In this document: in pieces, positions 11,391 to 23,593 of the stretch
Layout of the letters: the number at the start of each line of letters is the position of its first letter
How positions within the stretch are numbered: position 1 is the stretch's first letter
From: Luzula sylvatica
Taxonomy: Eukaryota; Streptophyta; Magnoliopsida; Poales; Juncaceae
Assembly: GCA_946800325.1 (NCBI GenBank)
Contig: OX326961.1
Coordinates: 2,148,655 to 2,212,654 of the forward strand
Direction: 5' to 3'
Length of the DNA stretch: 64,000 nt
Made by a program: the position numbers and the translations under genes
The notes under the pieces: generated by a model
What the model saw: the letters and a program-made list of their open reading frames with translations, nothing else
What the model was told of the DNA's origin: nothing
Databases searched by the model: none

Positions 11391-13330
11391 TCCGTTTGCT
11401 GATTTTGTTTTCGTGATAACTTTGGCTACACAACTCGGAATTTTGAGTTCTTTATATCGATTTGATCGGCATCAATCATTCTAGCATATTAGATAATTAG
11501 TTATTTAGAATAATTAGTCTCCCTAAAAAAATCATATGCATTTAGAAATCTTGTGATAGTGATATAATATGATTATGTCACGAATTATTTAAACATGAAT
11601 GTCATGATCCCTCATAATATTTAAGTCGTGGAAATACCTTCCATGTCCACATCCATCGAGATTGGTATGACATAATGCGTGGTTTCAGGCCATAGTCGGG
11701 CACGTATTATTGTATGTATTGATGCGGGTGGTAAACGTTAATTGGGGACTCACGTGGGTTCAGGCCATAGTCGGGCACGTGAGTAGTTCAATTGAACGAT
11801 ACGTTGGATATGGTTATGACTTAACCGTCCAAGCTAATCCGATTAGAGTTCGGGGCATAGATAAAATGCACACACGGAATTGAGATTGTATATGATACAA
11901 TCCATCACCGAAATTCTATAAAGGTTCAAGAGTCGTATATGATACGATTGGATAATAATCCTACCTAAATAAGCGAGATCTCATTTGTCGGCCATAGTCA
12001 CTTATGGGAGGATTGCGAAATATGGATCTTGAGTGTTATGGACTTGGAGTCCCGTTTCGGTATGAGGGTTATCGATTCGATAAAAATAACATATTCATAT
12101 ATTCATCATGTAAGCATATAGATTAAGTACGCACGGTTAGGAGTTTAATCTTCATCATCCATTTAGAATAAATAAAATAAATGTTATTTGTTTTTGAGAA
12201 TGAATAAAATAAATGTTAAATAAATGATTTTATGAAAAGAAAATCCTCCCACGTAATTATCAAGTAATTTGCCTCCCAAAGTGGAACCTTCGAAACTAGT
12301 GAAAGAAAATATAGCTTAAGAATTAACTTGGAAGAATTTATATAAATAGGCAAATCTGCAGTCATAATTGGACCCGTTCAGAATTATGGGTTTTAACCTA
12401 ATTTCAGATAATTATGATTTAATCTAATTTCGGGCCCATTCAGATAATTAAGGTTTTAACCTAATTTCGGCCCAATCCGAAAGCTAGGGTTTTAACCTAA
12501 TTTTTGCCTATATATATATTCTGATTTCAACTTTCTCTCTCTTCGAGGCTGCCATTTTTCTGACCTAATTTTGGCCGCCGAAATTCTTCTTTCTCCCACA
12601 GAATTTCAAAGTGAGATCGAGAGAGAAATAGAAGAGAGATCTGAGCAATTTGTTGAGAGAAATAATCGTGACACCGGCTAGAACGGCGTTGACGGTTCCG
12701 ATCGGACGAATATCAAGGTGGACACGAGTAGAGGGGCTGCACGAGCAATCCTTGGAGAAGGTTCAACAGATTGGAGAAGAAGACAACACGTACTAACTTG
12801 TACGAGGTAAAATTCTGATTACTCTTCCTTTTTCGGTGTTTTTCGAGTGTGATCCAGGGTAGAATTAGGTTACGCATGCGTGAATAATTCCGCTGCATAC
12901 TCTAATAATCGTATGCGTAATCCTACAACTAGTATTTGTTTATTTGTGTTGCATGGCCATAGTCTGACACAGATTTACACGTACGTAGCAAGGAAGGCAT
13001 GCATTGATTAGGAGTTGACGTGTTGCACGGCCTTAGTCTGGCATGTCAATTCGCTAATTGAATGATACTCCATTTGTGGTTTGGACTTGACCAATTTGCT
13101 AGCTAGACTAGTATTTGGGGCAAGGAGTGAGGTACACATACTATGGTTTTGAGTTGGACTCAATACCGGACCTCACGAATAAAGCAAGAATCGTCTTGGA
13201 GATGATTGGACGCTGTCCTACCCGACGTGACGTATTTTCTGAGTGGTTGGCCATAGTCACCTGAGAAACACGTTAAATAGAGATCTTGTCCATTATGAGA
13301 TTTAAGGTATGAAATCTCCGTTTCAATAGT
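10419..13330 (+). repeat. Duplicated LTR-like units in the Copia B leader
   Basis: Two diverged copies start at 10419 and 12301 (GAAAGAAAATATxGCTTAAG). Each runs through CCTATATATATATTCTG, a CT-rich stretch, a CGGCCGCCGAA segment and GTGGACACGAGTAGAGG, up to about 10960 and 12930. The first copy continues with a palindrome cluster; both are followed by diverged blocks with CCATAGTC-type repeats (about 11640-12110 and 12950-13330). The GTGGACACGAGTAGAGG part resembles GTGGATACAAGTAGAGG near the end of the element's own LTR. Each unit therefore looks like an old related LTR (TATA, leader, U5-like part) kept inside the leader. Confidence 0.65.
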
Positions 13331-13439
13331 GGGGTCTATTTGAAATGATAAAATAATGGGTATTTCAAGTTGTTTAAAATGAATTTTAATATATGAAAGA
13401 CCACGTTATTAATTACATTATTTTTAAATTGTAAATTTC

Positions 13440-15838
13440 ATGGCTTTACCAAGTAATAATTGCTTTAGTTTGCGTTCCATTTTGGAAAGGGAACGAATGA
13501 ATGGAAAGAATTTTCTCGACTGGCAGAGGAATCTGGGATTCGTTCTGAAACAGGAAGGAAAGGCACATGTCTTGGAGACGCCTATCCCTCATGTGCCAGG
13601 GGATGACTCAACTGGGGATGCCATATTCGAATATACGACCATGATGGACGATTCGAATGATGTCACATGCCTCATGTTGGCTACTATGACTCCTGAATAT
13701 CAAATCCAGTTTGAGAAACAGGTTGTATACGAGATTATGAAACAACTCAGGGAGATGTTTCAGGTTCAAGCAAGGGTGGAGAAGTATCAAGCTCTTGGCA
13801 ATGCGACGCAGTGCAAGATGCAAGAGGGTACACCCGTTAGCTCTCATCTTCTCAAGATGAAAGGATATTTCGATCATCTTGAGAGGCTTGGCATGAAATT
13901 CGAGTTGGAGTTACAAACTGATTTGATCATGTTGTCACTGCCACCGAGTTTCGATTCGTTCATTTCGCATTTCCACATGTCAGACATGAAAAGGACCATT
14001 CCCCAGCTTTTCGGAATGCTCAGAACATTCGAAAGTGACAGGAAACCGCGGTACATGAAGTCTAGGACTTCGGAGGTATTGGTGGTTGAAGGGAAGAATC
14101 CAAGCAATGGGAACAAAAACAAGAAGAGGAAGGCAAAGGGCAACAAGGTTGCGCCTAAGCCAGTGAGCAAGAAATCCAAGGATGACAAGAAGTGTTTCCA
14201 CTGCCTCAAGGAAGGGCATTGGAAGCGTGATTGCGAGATCTTCCTGAGGGAGAGCAAGCAAAAGACCGCTTCCTCGGACACACCGGCATCAGGTATTTCT
14301 GTTATCGATTCTTATTTCTTTACTTCATCATCATGGGTGTTGGACACTGGATGTGGGACTCATATTTGTAATAATATGCAGGACCTAAGAAGTAGAAGAT
14401 CGTTGATTCGTGGCGAAGTTGATTTACGTGTCGGAAATGGAGCTCGAGTAGCAGCATTAGCCGAAGGGACGTATGATTTAACTTTGCCAAGTGGACTTAT
14501 TTTAGTTTTGAATAATTGTTGTTATGTACCTACTTTGAGTAGGAGTATTATTTCTGTTTCTAGACTTATTGCAGGTGGATTTGAATTAGTTATTGGTACT
14601 AATGATTGTTTTATTCGCAAGAATGACATTTTCTTTAGTAATGTTCTAGTTGAGAATGGTCTATATGTCTTGGATTTAGAAAATAACAACAAGAATCAGT
14701 CCATTTATAACATAAATACTACTCAAACTAATGAAACATACTCATGGTATTGTCGTCTCGGACACATAAACGAGAAACGCATTGCTAGACTCCAAAAGGA
14801 TGGAATGCTAGATTCTTTTGACTTAGAGTCAATAGAAAATTGCGAATCTTGTTTGATGGGTAAGATGACAAACACACCTTTCTCCAAAAAGGGAGAAAAA
14901 TCAAAAGATGTGTTGGCTCTCATACATTCCGATGTATGTGGACCGATGAGTGTCGAGGCTAGAAATGGGTATCGCTACTTCGTGACTTTTACTGACGATT
15001 ATAGTAGATATGGATATCTATACTTAATGCGTCACAAAAGTGAAACTTTTGAGAAATTCAAAGAGTTTCAACACGAGGTAGAACTTCAACTGGGCAAGAA
15101 TGTAAAAGCCATTCGATCGGATCGAGATGGCGAATACTTGAGCTATGAGTTTGAGGACTATCTTCGAGATTGTGGTATAGTATCACAATGGACTCCACCC
15201 GGTACACCCCAATGGAATGGAGTGTCCGAGAGGAGGAATCGGACTTTGTTAGACATGGTTCGCTCGATGATGAGTCGAACAAATTTGCCAAAGTCATTTT
15301 GGGGTTCGCGCTTCAAACGGCCGCTCATATATTGAATAGAGTTCCGTCCAAATCGGTTGAAAAGACACCATATGAATTATGGTATGGCATGGTGTCATCA
15401 TTGTCTTATCTTAAGATTTGGGGTTGCGAGGCATACGTCAAAAGGTTATTGACGGAAAAACTCGAGCCAAGATCAGACAAGTGTTTATTTGTGGGGTATC
15501 CTCAAGAAACAAAAGGATACTACTTTTACTTGCCTAGCGAAAACAAGGTTTTCGTGGCTCGACGAGGATACTTCTTAGAGAAAGAATTCCTAGATCGTCA
15601 AGCCAGTGGGTGTAAAATTGATCTCGAAGAAATTCGAGAACCACAAAGTGAACAAATTGATTTGGAACAAGATTCTGAGTTACCATTGGATGGTGAACCA
15701 GAATCTAGTACACAAGCTATACGTAGATCTGGTAGGAATCGTCAACAACCTGAGAGATATGGATTTCTCATTAGTAATGACGATAATGAGTTCACTCTAG
15801 ATGATGAGCCAACCTCCTACAAAGGTTTGAGGATGTAA
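13440..15838 (+). pseudogene. Copia B gag-protease-integrase reading frame with one frameshift
   Basis: The frame starts at ATG 13440. It contains a Copia gag domain, a zinc knuckle CFHCLKEGHWKRDC from residue 252, a protease active site LDTGCGTHIC (Asp302), a pre-integrase zinc region YCRLGHINEKRI with CESCLMGK, and an integrase core (SDVCGPMS, TDDYSRYGYLYLM, SDRDGEYL, then TPQWNGVSERRNRTLLDM). Near 15306 a single missing T in GGTTTCGCG shifts the frame, ending it at 15335; the correct frame continues from there to a stop at 15838 (FALQTAAHILNRVPSKSVEK, then RSGRNRQQPERYGFLI). No stop interrupts either part. The RT that should follow is unrecognisable as an open frame. So gag to integrase is nearly intact while RT is lost. 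Confidence 0.9.
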
Positions 15839-16696
15839 GTAAATTTCGAAATTTGTTTCGATTAAACTCAATCCCAAATCTGAAAATTGTTCGTTTATGA
15901 TATATCCTTAAGGAAACTAATGGGTATTAGGTCTAACATCCCGACGAAAATGAGATTTTCATGGCTCGAAGAGATGCCTTCTTGGAGGAGGACATGATGC
16001 GCACAAGTTTGGAACTTGATGTCGCTTATCTCTATGCGGGCTAGTGGGAGTAAAATAAATCTCGAAAGAGTTCGAGATCTGAAAATGAACATTGTACCGA
16101 TGAAAGTTGACACAACTTCATCAAGAGTTGATGAATACGAGTCGAACACACAAAGGAATTTTTCATAGGTGAAGTAGGCTATATCATAAGCCGGTAAATA
16201 CGAATTTATCGTGGCTAATGATGATAGATCGAAATCATATGATGATTCGATATCCTACAAGGATGCTATGAAAAGTTGATTCCACATGACATGGTGTCAT
16301 GAAATCTGAGATTCAATCCGTGTACATTATCAATTTTGGAACTTGATTCAATCGCTTTCTGGGTTAGACTCATGAAATGTGAATGGGTTTTCAAGGTGAA
16401 GAACCTACATGGATAGGAATTTGCATATATGCAAAGCGAGGCTCGTAGCGAAGAGTTTCAAGTAATTCGTAGTTGGACTATGAAGAAACGTTTTTGCATG
16501 TTGCCATGCTTTCACATTCTCGAAATTCTGCTTGCCATGGTCACGTATTATGAATACGTGATATGGAAAATTGGATGTCAAAACCGAATTTCTTGACATA
16601 AATTTTATAAAAGGATGTGTACTTGACACAACCTTACGATTTTGTCGATTCATAAGAATCGGGGAAAGGATATGCACGCTTTAACGATCCATATGA

Positions 16697-19600
16697 CACT
16701 ACAAGAAAATTAGTTTTTAGTGACGATTCTTTGGTAACGACGAGCAAGTCGTCACTAGAAAACACACTTATTGTGACTATTTATTGCGTTGTCACTATTT
16801 GTACAAGCCAATAGTGACAAATGCATGCCTGGTCACACAAAAAATTATTAGTGACGACGAAATAATGACCAATTTGTTTTTGTCACAAATGCAATGACTT
16901 GTTGTGACAACTATTGGTTCGTCACTTTAAAGTGTTTTTTTGTGACAAATATTATTTTGTCACTTTAGAAAGTGTTTAATTGTGACGACTTTCGTTTGGT
17001 CACTTTTAAAGATGGTTATTTGTGACGACATTTATACTATCACAATCATGATATTTATTGTGACAGATAACTAAGTCACAGATATTAAATTTTCACGACG
17101 AATTGATGTTCGTCACAATTGTATTAAAAGTTATTGTATATATAATTTAAAGAAAATGATTGTTTTTTGAGAAAATTATAAAAAAGATATAAGTGTTTGC
17201 TCATTATGATATATAAAAAAATAAATTGACTAATTATTAACAAAAACTAAAGACAACAAACATTAGTTAATTGAAATTTATTTCATCACAATCGTCATCA
17301 ATATGAAATTTATAGATATATTCTCATCTAAAATCTTTAGAAATTATATTCAATCAACTCGAGAAATTGAATTTAAAAATTATTTTGCAATGCTATTATT
17401 ATAAGATGTCCTACCAATATATCATTTACTATATGTATTCTCTTATTTATATATTTCTTCATTTTTTAATATATATTTTCTTGTACGACCATATATATTT
17501 GATATTTTCAATTGGTTGGACATAGTTTGATCAGCTGGCACATTAATTATGTGTTTTTTTTTAACTCATTATCAATATGAACATTTACATGTTATTATTT
17601 TACACAAAATTTAAAAGAATATTCTTAAGTAATATTGTATTGTTTTTAGTTACATTTTTATATCGATATGATCATTTACATTATCACTTTGAACTAAAAA
17701 AAATATTATATAGTGAAATAATATTTCTCCATTGATCATGAATAAAAAGTTCATATTCATAAATTTTTATATATCGATATGTTATATCCGTGTTATGGAA
17801 AATAAGTGTAACTACACAAGAAACTATGATTATTAATTCTAATAACAATGATCATCAATATATTTGTTTTAATGTAATATACAATTTTATTTTTATTTTT
17901 ATTTGTATTTGGTCAAGTGCTAAATTATTTGAGCAACGTGTATCGTCGAAATATAAGGCTAGATATGTTTATTTGGTAAATTGCTAATTTTGTGTATGCC
18001 AATTTATTTGTATTATGCAAAAAAATATATTGCATCGATAGCCAAATTACATTATTTGATCATTGTTTACCATTCATAATATTGAAATTGAAACTTCTAG
18101 TCCATAAACTCACATAAAACTTTGTTTATAGTCATAATTCTTTCATATTACAGTTAATAAATTATTTGATCAATATTTATAGTCATAATTTTTTCATATT
18201 AATTTGTATACTACAAATGAAATATAAACTGTAAACAATAATTCTCTTAAGTTCATATCCATTTTTCTTTTCTCACTTTTTTATTAATCTAATATAAAAT
18301 ATTTATATGTATTTATATTTCTCTAATGAATAAGAATGGCAGCCGAGCCATTTTTTGTTTATGGTTATATATGTTAATTTCTTTCAATTAGGTATAAAGG
18401 CAACAAATAATTTATGTTTCCATTTATACTAATGTTTGGAAAAACTATGTACAAAGGCAACAAATATTGATATCCATTTCTGTTCTTTTCTTGTTTGGTC
18501 AAGACAAAAATGGAATGTTATGTAATGTTTGGAAAAAAGTTTTGAAGGAAAGAACCAGAAATATATTGCTTTGAAAATCATACTTATTTTATAATCAATA
18601 CACTTATCGGGGAAGGAAGATTAATAATTTAGCTTCCATTGAAATTTCAATGGCGATTTTGAATATTTTGTAAATGCGCCAAAAAAGCATTATAAAAGAC
18701 CTCGATCGATGTATTCGTTTATTGTCCCATAATTACATACTATGTCAAATATTTTGAGACGTAGAGTTTCAACAAATTTAGATGAAATCAACGAGAAATC
18801 CTAATGAAAAAGAGGAACAAGGTATTTTTTATCGCCTGAATACAATTTGATTATGTTTTTCTTTACTGTTTTGCTTGATTTAATTTTTTTTTTGCTGGAT
18901 CTTATTGATTGCTTTTTTGTAGGCAATTTGGAATTAACAAAGAAGAGAGGTCGCGGTCCTAGAATAAATTCCAAACTCAATAAAAAGAAAAACAAAGGAA
19001 ATGAACTTGATATTTAATTTCCTGAACCTTTTCATTAGGTATGTGGAAAACATGCTAATATATTCAAAGACGAGGTAACGGTATGTGTTCGGCAATTATG
19101 TCCATTAAAAGTGGATAGTGGGAAAGACATAGATGTTGAAGATATTAAATTTTTTTTTGGAAAGAACTGATTATTTACAAAATATAAAACTGATTTTTTC
19201 TTTTTTTTTTTTATTCGCAAAATCCTAAAAAGAACAAATAAGTTGTTTTTCTTAGAAAATAAAGAGCGGTGAATTTAGGAAATTTCATTTTTGTATTATG
19301 TTTCTATAATTTATCTTTTTTTGTTTTGTATCATGTAACCTAGATCTATTGAATATGAAAATTAATTTATTGTTTTATATTATCTTGGCTGTTTTTTGAA
19401 TAAGATTTTCATCGTGTTTAATTTTGCAAATATATGCGACATGTTACTGAATTGTATAATTATGAACTATGTAATATTTATAATTTTCATTTCGATTTAA
19501 TAAAGACGTTATTTTTGTCACTAACATAATAGTGACTACTCGATCACAATCACTTTCGAAGACTATAGTGATGACATATAATTTGACATATTAGTATTAA

Positions 19601-20008
19601 TTCGATACATTGTCATCATTATTTATTATGAATTTGTGACAATATTATCTTCACGAATATGATATAATTGTGTCATACAAATTCGTCACTAATAATTATG
19701 TATTTGTGAGTAAGTTCATCGTCACAATAATTTTATATTAGTGACAGGTGTATGGTCACCAATAACAAACCTATTAGTTACGATACGTTTTCGTCACAAT
19801 TATTGAAGTTTTTAGTGATATTATCAGTTGTCACAAATGTTGATTTTATCAGTGACAACCATATAACTCGTCACTAATACATTAGTGACGCTCGTATTAG
19901 TGACGACTAGTGACAACCAAAAAGTTTGTCACAATATCTATTAGTGACATAATTTTATGTTTTTAATTACAAATTTGCTCGTCACTAAAAATCTTTTTTC
20001 TTGTAGTG
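16697..20008. mobile_element. CACTA (En/Spm) transposon, non-autonomous, 3.3 kb
   Basis: Terminal inverted repeats are CACTACAAGAAAA at the left and TTTTCTTGTAGTG at the right, with similarity extending about 30 bp inward. The 3-bp target duplication TGA lies at 16694-16696 and 20009-20011. Both subterminal regions (about 16720-17120 and 19510-19990) are packed with GTGAC/GTCAC motifs in both orientations, as expected for CACTA transposase binding sites. The interior is AT-rich and has no complete transposase. The element is inserted in the RT region of Copia B and is the youngest layer of the nest. Confidence 0.95.
18785..19170 (+). pseudogene. Remnant of a CACTA second-protein (plant transposase, TNPA-like) gene
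   Basis: Exon-like pieces can be read: AGGCAATTTGG after a TTTTTTGTAG acceptor (18911-18921) gives ELTKKRGRGPRINSKLNKKK (about 18931-18990). About 50 bp on, VCGKHANIFKDEVTVCVRQL, followed by CPLKVDSGKDIDVEDIK, lies at 19038-19149. The RGRGP motif followed by a block with FxxEVxxxVRQ and a W/D-rich part resembles the Ptta/En/Spm (PF03004-like) plant transposase family. Stops and missing exons leave no functional product. Confidence 0.5.
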
Positions 20009-22390
20009 TGATGGATTAGAGAAAGCTTCTTGGAATTGGAACATTCCTTTTGACGAAAGTATAAACTGTTATAACATTGTCGGAACGAATGGAAACTTTG
20101 TGTATACATGAAGGTTAGTGGGAGCCGCGTTATATTTCTTGTAACGACAAAGGATTTAGGCGAGACCGCTTATGAATTAAGCGTGAAGATCTATAGGATA
20201 GATCTAAGAAGTTCCTCATTCTAGATTACAACACGTATATCGACATAATGTTGAAAATGGTTTTCAACATATAATTCCTTGGAGGAGTTACATCGAAATG
20301 TCGAATGACAGAAATTTTCTACGGCTCGGTGTGCGACATCAAGCAGGGCGAAAATTAATAATATGATGCTTTACATTTGATGTGCGACATCAAGCAGGGC
20401 GAAAATTAATAATATGATGCTTTACATTTGATGTGAAGATCTATTATATATGCCATGACATGTATGTGGCTATACGTTGTACACATAAAGCGTCTAATTC
20501 ACCGTCAATAAAATCCAAGGAAATCGCACGAGTTTGAATGTAATGAGATTACACGAGACTAACTCTTGTGAATGTATAATGGTTATACATATATATACAT
20601 AATGGTTATGTATATTTAGACCCATCGGGATTTGTATTGATAATGGTGAAGTTTATCCTTGAATACTTTGCGAAAGAATTCAGGATTTTATTTTATCTAT
20701 AATGGTATGGAGGACGTGTTGGTTATAAAGAGTTATAACAACAACAGTTTCCAAATATGGCACGTCCAAATATGTAGCACGACTTTCGATCACAAAGTGT
20801 GTACATGATTTGCTTAAACGAAAACATGGTTATGTGGAAAGGTTCCACATGACCAATAATTAATGATTCTATTTACGGAGGCGATTATATTGTGGTTATG
20901 AATCACAAAAGGAAGCGGTATGGATCAAGGATACCTGACCAAACTCGAGTAGTCACGAGTTATCGGATTTATGGTTGTGTATTGCATGATACGCAATAGT
21001 ACAAGCAAAAATGCCGAGGTCACAACCACTTCTAGTCAATACTCAGAAAATTTCATTTGATCCATGAAATTTTGTGAAAAGATGTGATCGTAGGTCTATG
21101 GAAATGTTCCAAACCTTATGAAGATTAACACTAGCGGCAACGTGCGGACCCGTTTACAAAACCGCTCTCTCTAGTCGCGCGTGACTGTCATGCGATGACT
21201 ATGGCTATGAGATACCTAGAGGAGGAAGAAGAGAATAGAGTGTAGTTATCTAATACGATAGTCCTCGCATGTTGTGGGTATGGAGATACCCATAGGTAAA
21301 CGTTGCATCACCCAATACTTAATCCATATGAGTGCATTTTAAAATATTTGTTTACTTAAATTTTTATGCATTCACCTTATATGAAAACTGTGTGCGGCTT
21401 GTGTAATTTGATTACATGAACCCTTATTTGAACTTGTGTGGACGTCGACATAGTTGAGGACTATGTGCAGCGAAACCGTCACACTTAAAGTTTCATTTCT
21501 AAACATCCCTAGTCATGATTCAGTTTGCTTAAGAGTGAAGCATTTACATTATCAGATAATAGACTGAACATGTACACTATTACGTTAGCCGAGGAGATGA
21601 TTATGTTTTGCTAATCATAGGACAAAGGTGTTTGTCGAATCGGGAACGTAGATATATGATAGGTGACATATATTAGATTTGACCGAAGCCGCGAGACCAT
21701 GACATGGTTTAGTCATTATAGATGGACTTGCGACGAGTAGGATATTAGGTTTTTCATACTTGAGGGGACCATTGATTGCGTTACGTGCGTAACACAATGC
21801 TTTGATATGACCTTACGCTCACCGTAACAGGGAGTTAAAACGGCCATCATTGGGTATTGTCCGAAACACGGAATTCAATGTGAGTCTCCAAGATAGGAAT
21901 TGTTTATTCCGAAAGGAAGAGATATCTCTTTGGCCACTCGATGAATTGACTAAGGAAAACTACGGCCGTAGTCAATGATATTAACGGTTAATATCGATTG
22001 AAATTGTTAAATCAGTTCGGAAACGAGGAATAAGTATAGTTAATCAAAATATAAGGATGACTACCACCATGCCTTTTGATTAACGGATATCGCTAACAAG
22101 AAAACTAATAACCGCTATTCGAGATAGGCACAATGATCACAATAATTCTTCGTGTTAACATGGGTAGCCATGATGGAGTGACTAGATCCCGCTCATGGGC
22201 TTGTAGTGCTTTGGAAACAGTCTACTGCCATCGTTAACCGAACCTACATGGTCATACAACGAGTCGTACTAAGTCGGGCTTGATTATAAAATTATCACAT
22301 AAGATGTGCATAGCTTGGTATTTGATACACGAGCTATATTCTCTAAAATTGTTCATATTGGATATGCATGAGTACCTTTTAGGTAGATCT

Positions 22391-22407
22391 GAAATTGAGT
22401 GGGAGAC
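22391..22407 (+). other. Copia B polypurine tract
   Basis: The segment GAAATTGAGTGGGAGAC directly precedes the 3' LTR. Purines dominate and AGTGGGAGA is typical of Copia tracts. Confidence 0.8.
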
Positions 22408-23588
22408 TGAAGGAAATACAGTTTCGGATCAACCGTAAAAGTGTACACAAGGATAAACGAACGTACGCGTTCGTGGGCATAAATATTGTGTATATTAGAT
22501 GCACATATGTATATTGGATATACAAGGTTAAATTGATAACAAACGGTTTTTATTAAGAAGACCAGAAAATTCAGTTTAAGCCGTTTTAGTAAAACTGGCA
22601 TAACTTTCAGTAGGAAACTCCATTTTGAATGGTTCAAATTGGGTTAGATAGATAATGAGATTATATAAAACTTTATTGTTGTAATGTTTTTCATTGGAGC
22701 GAAGTATCGGTGGCGTTCTAATGGAATACCGAAAGGGTGTGACGGTTTGACAAACAGTTAGTAGAATCGCCGTAACTTTCGCATCCGAACTCCAATTAGG
22801 CCAGGCCAAATTGGGTTGGAAAGATAACAAGATTATCTACAACTTTCGTGAATATTCAAAGTCGGTTGGAACGATTTAACATTTTCGTTTCAACAGAATA
22901 CTGAAAGGGTGTCTGTAGTTTTCTGTGTGAAAGGGTGTATATGAGATATACACCCCTTTTGGCACATCCTTATCCTATGTGATATAAATAGGATGTTTCT
23001 CTCTCTCTCTCTAGACTTCTAGACCAGATTATTCAGTCTAACCTGTTGGATTATTCAGAATATTCCAGAAATATAGAGAGACATCTTTCTAGAGAAAGAA
23101 AGGGTGTGAAGAGAGAAAGACCGAGAAAAAACTTTTTTTCTCGGTGTAGAGAATCGATCTAATCAAGCAAGTTCGCAGGTGCTTCGTCTAGGCAGTTGCA
23201 CCCGCGACCGACGTCTTACGAGTCAAGGTGGATACAAGTAGAGGAGCAACATATGGGGCTCTTTCGGTTGTGATCGATTCGGAGGAACAAAATCTGTCGG
23301 AGACGAAAATGAGCGAATCGGAAACGGGACGCATGAAGACAACCGGAGGTGTGTCAAGATGGTGGGAGACGTGTGGTATGGGACGCACGGGCTAGTAACC
23401 AACGTGACACCGAAGGAAGAGAAGAATGCGAGCGATCAACCCGTCGTGCGTGATCAATTTCACGCTGGTAATCGTCTATCCTTCTATTGCATCGTACCCT
23501 CGAAGTCATGGCGTGATCTTGGATTTAGGGAACCGGACCGGACCTTCATATCCGCTGCGCGGGCGCAGGGTCGGGTGAATTCCCAACA
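22408..23588 (+). repeat. Copia B 3' LTR
   Basis: It starts TGAAGGAAATACAG after the purine-rich tract and ends GAATTCCCAACA before the target duplication CTACC. It is collinear with 8764-9945 without large gaps. Confidence 0.93.
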
Positions 23589-23593
23589 CTACC

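Larger units (their letters stand above)
15839..22390 (+). pseudogene. Decayed RT and RNase H of Copia B (interrupted by CACTA element)
   Basis: No open frame remains, but short matches keep the order of a Copia pol gene. At about 16380-16460 a CEWVFKVKN-like segment is followed by AKRGS/ARLVAK-like codons (start of RT). After the CACTA element, 20012-20150 gives GLxKASWNWNIPFDESI and KVSGSRVIFLV in shifting frames (RT middle). From about 20160 to 22390 the sequence is collinear only in scraps. A perfect 51-bp tandem duplication lies at 20330-20380/20381-20431. The decay is much stronger than the few per cent divergence between the LTRs. Confidence 0.7.
8764..23588 (+). mobile_element. Copia-type LTR retrotransposon B (14.8 kb, inserted in Copia A)
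   Basis: The boundaries are exact: CTACC (8759-8763) then TGAAGGAAAT at the left, and CCCAACA then CTACC (23589-23593) at the right. The two LTRs are 1,182 and 1,181 bp and differ at a few per cent of positions by hand comparison. A primer-binding site follows the 5' LTR and a purine tract precedes the 3' LTR. The internal part has a 3.5-kb leader, a gag-protease-integrase frame (13440-15838), then decayed RT/RNase H sequence interrupted by a CACTA element (16697-20008). Gene order and motifs place it in Copia. Confidence 0.95.

Noticed and set aside
13608..14281. Minus-strand open frames opposite Copia B gag
   Set aside because: Shadows of the gag frame, whose zinc knuckle and protease motifs are on the plus strand.
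18801..19220. Minus-strand open frames in the CACTA element
   Set aside because: AT-rich, lysine/phenylalanine-rich and opposite to better transposase-like exon pieces on the plus strand.
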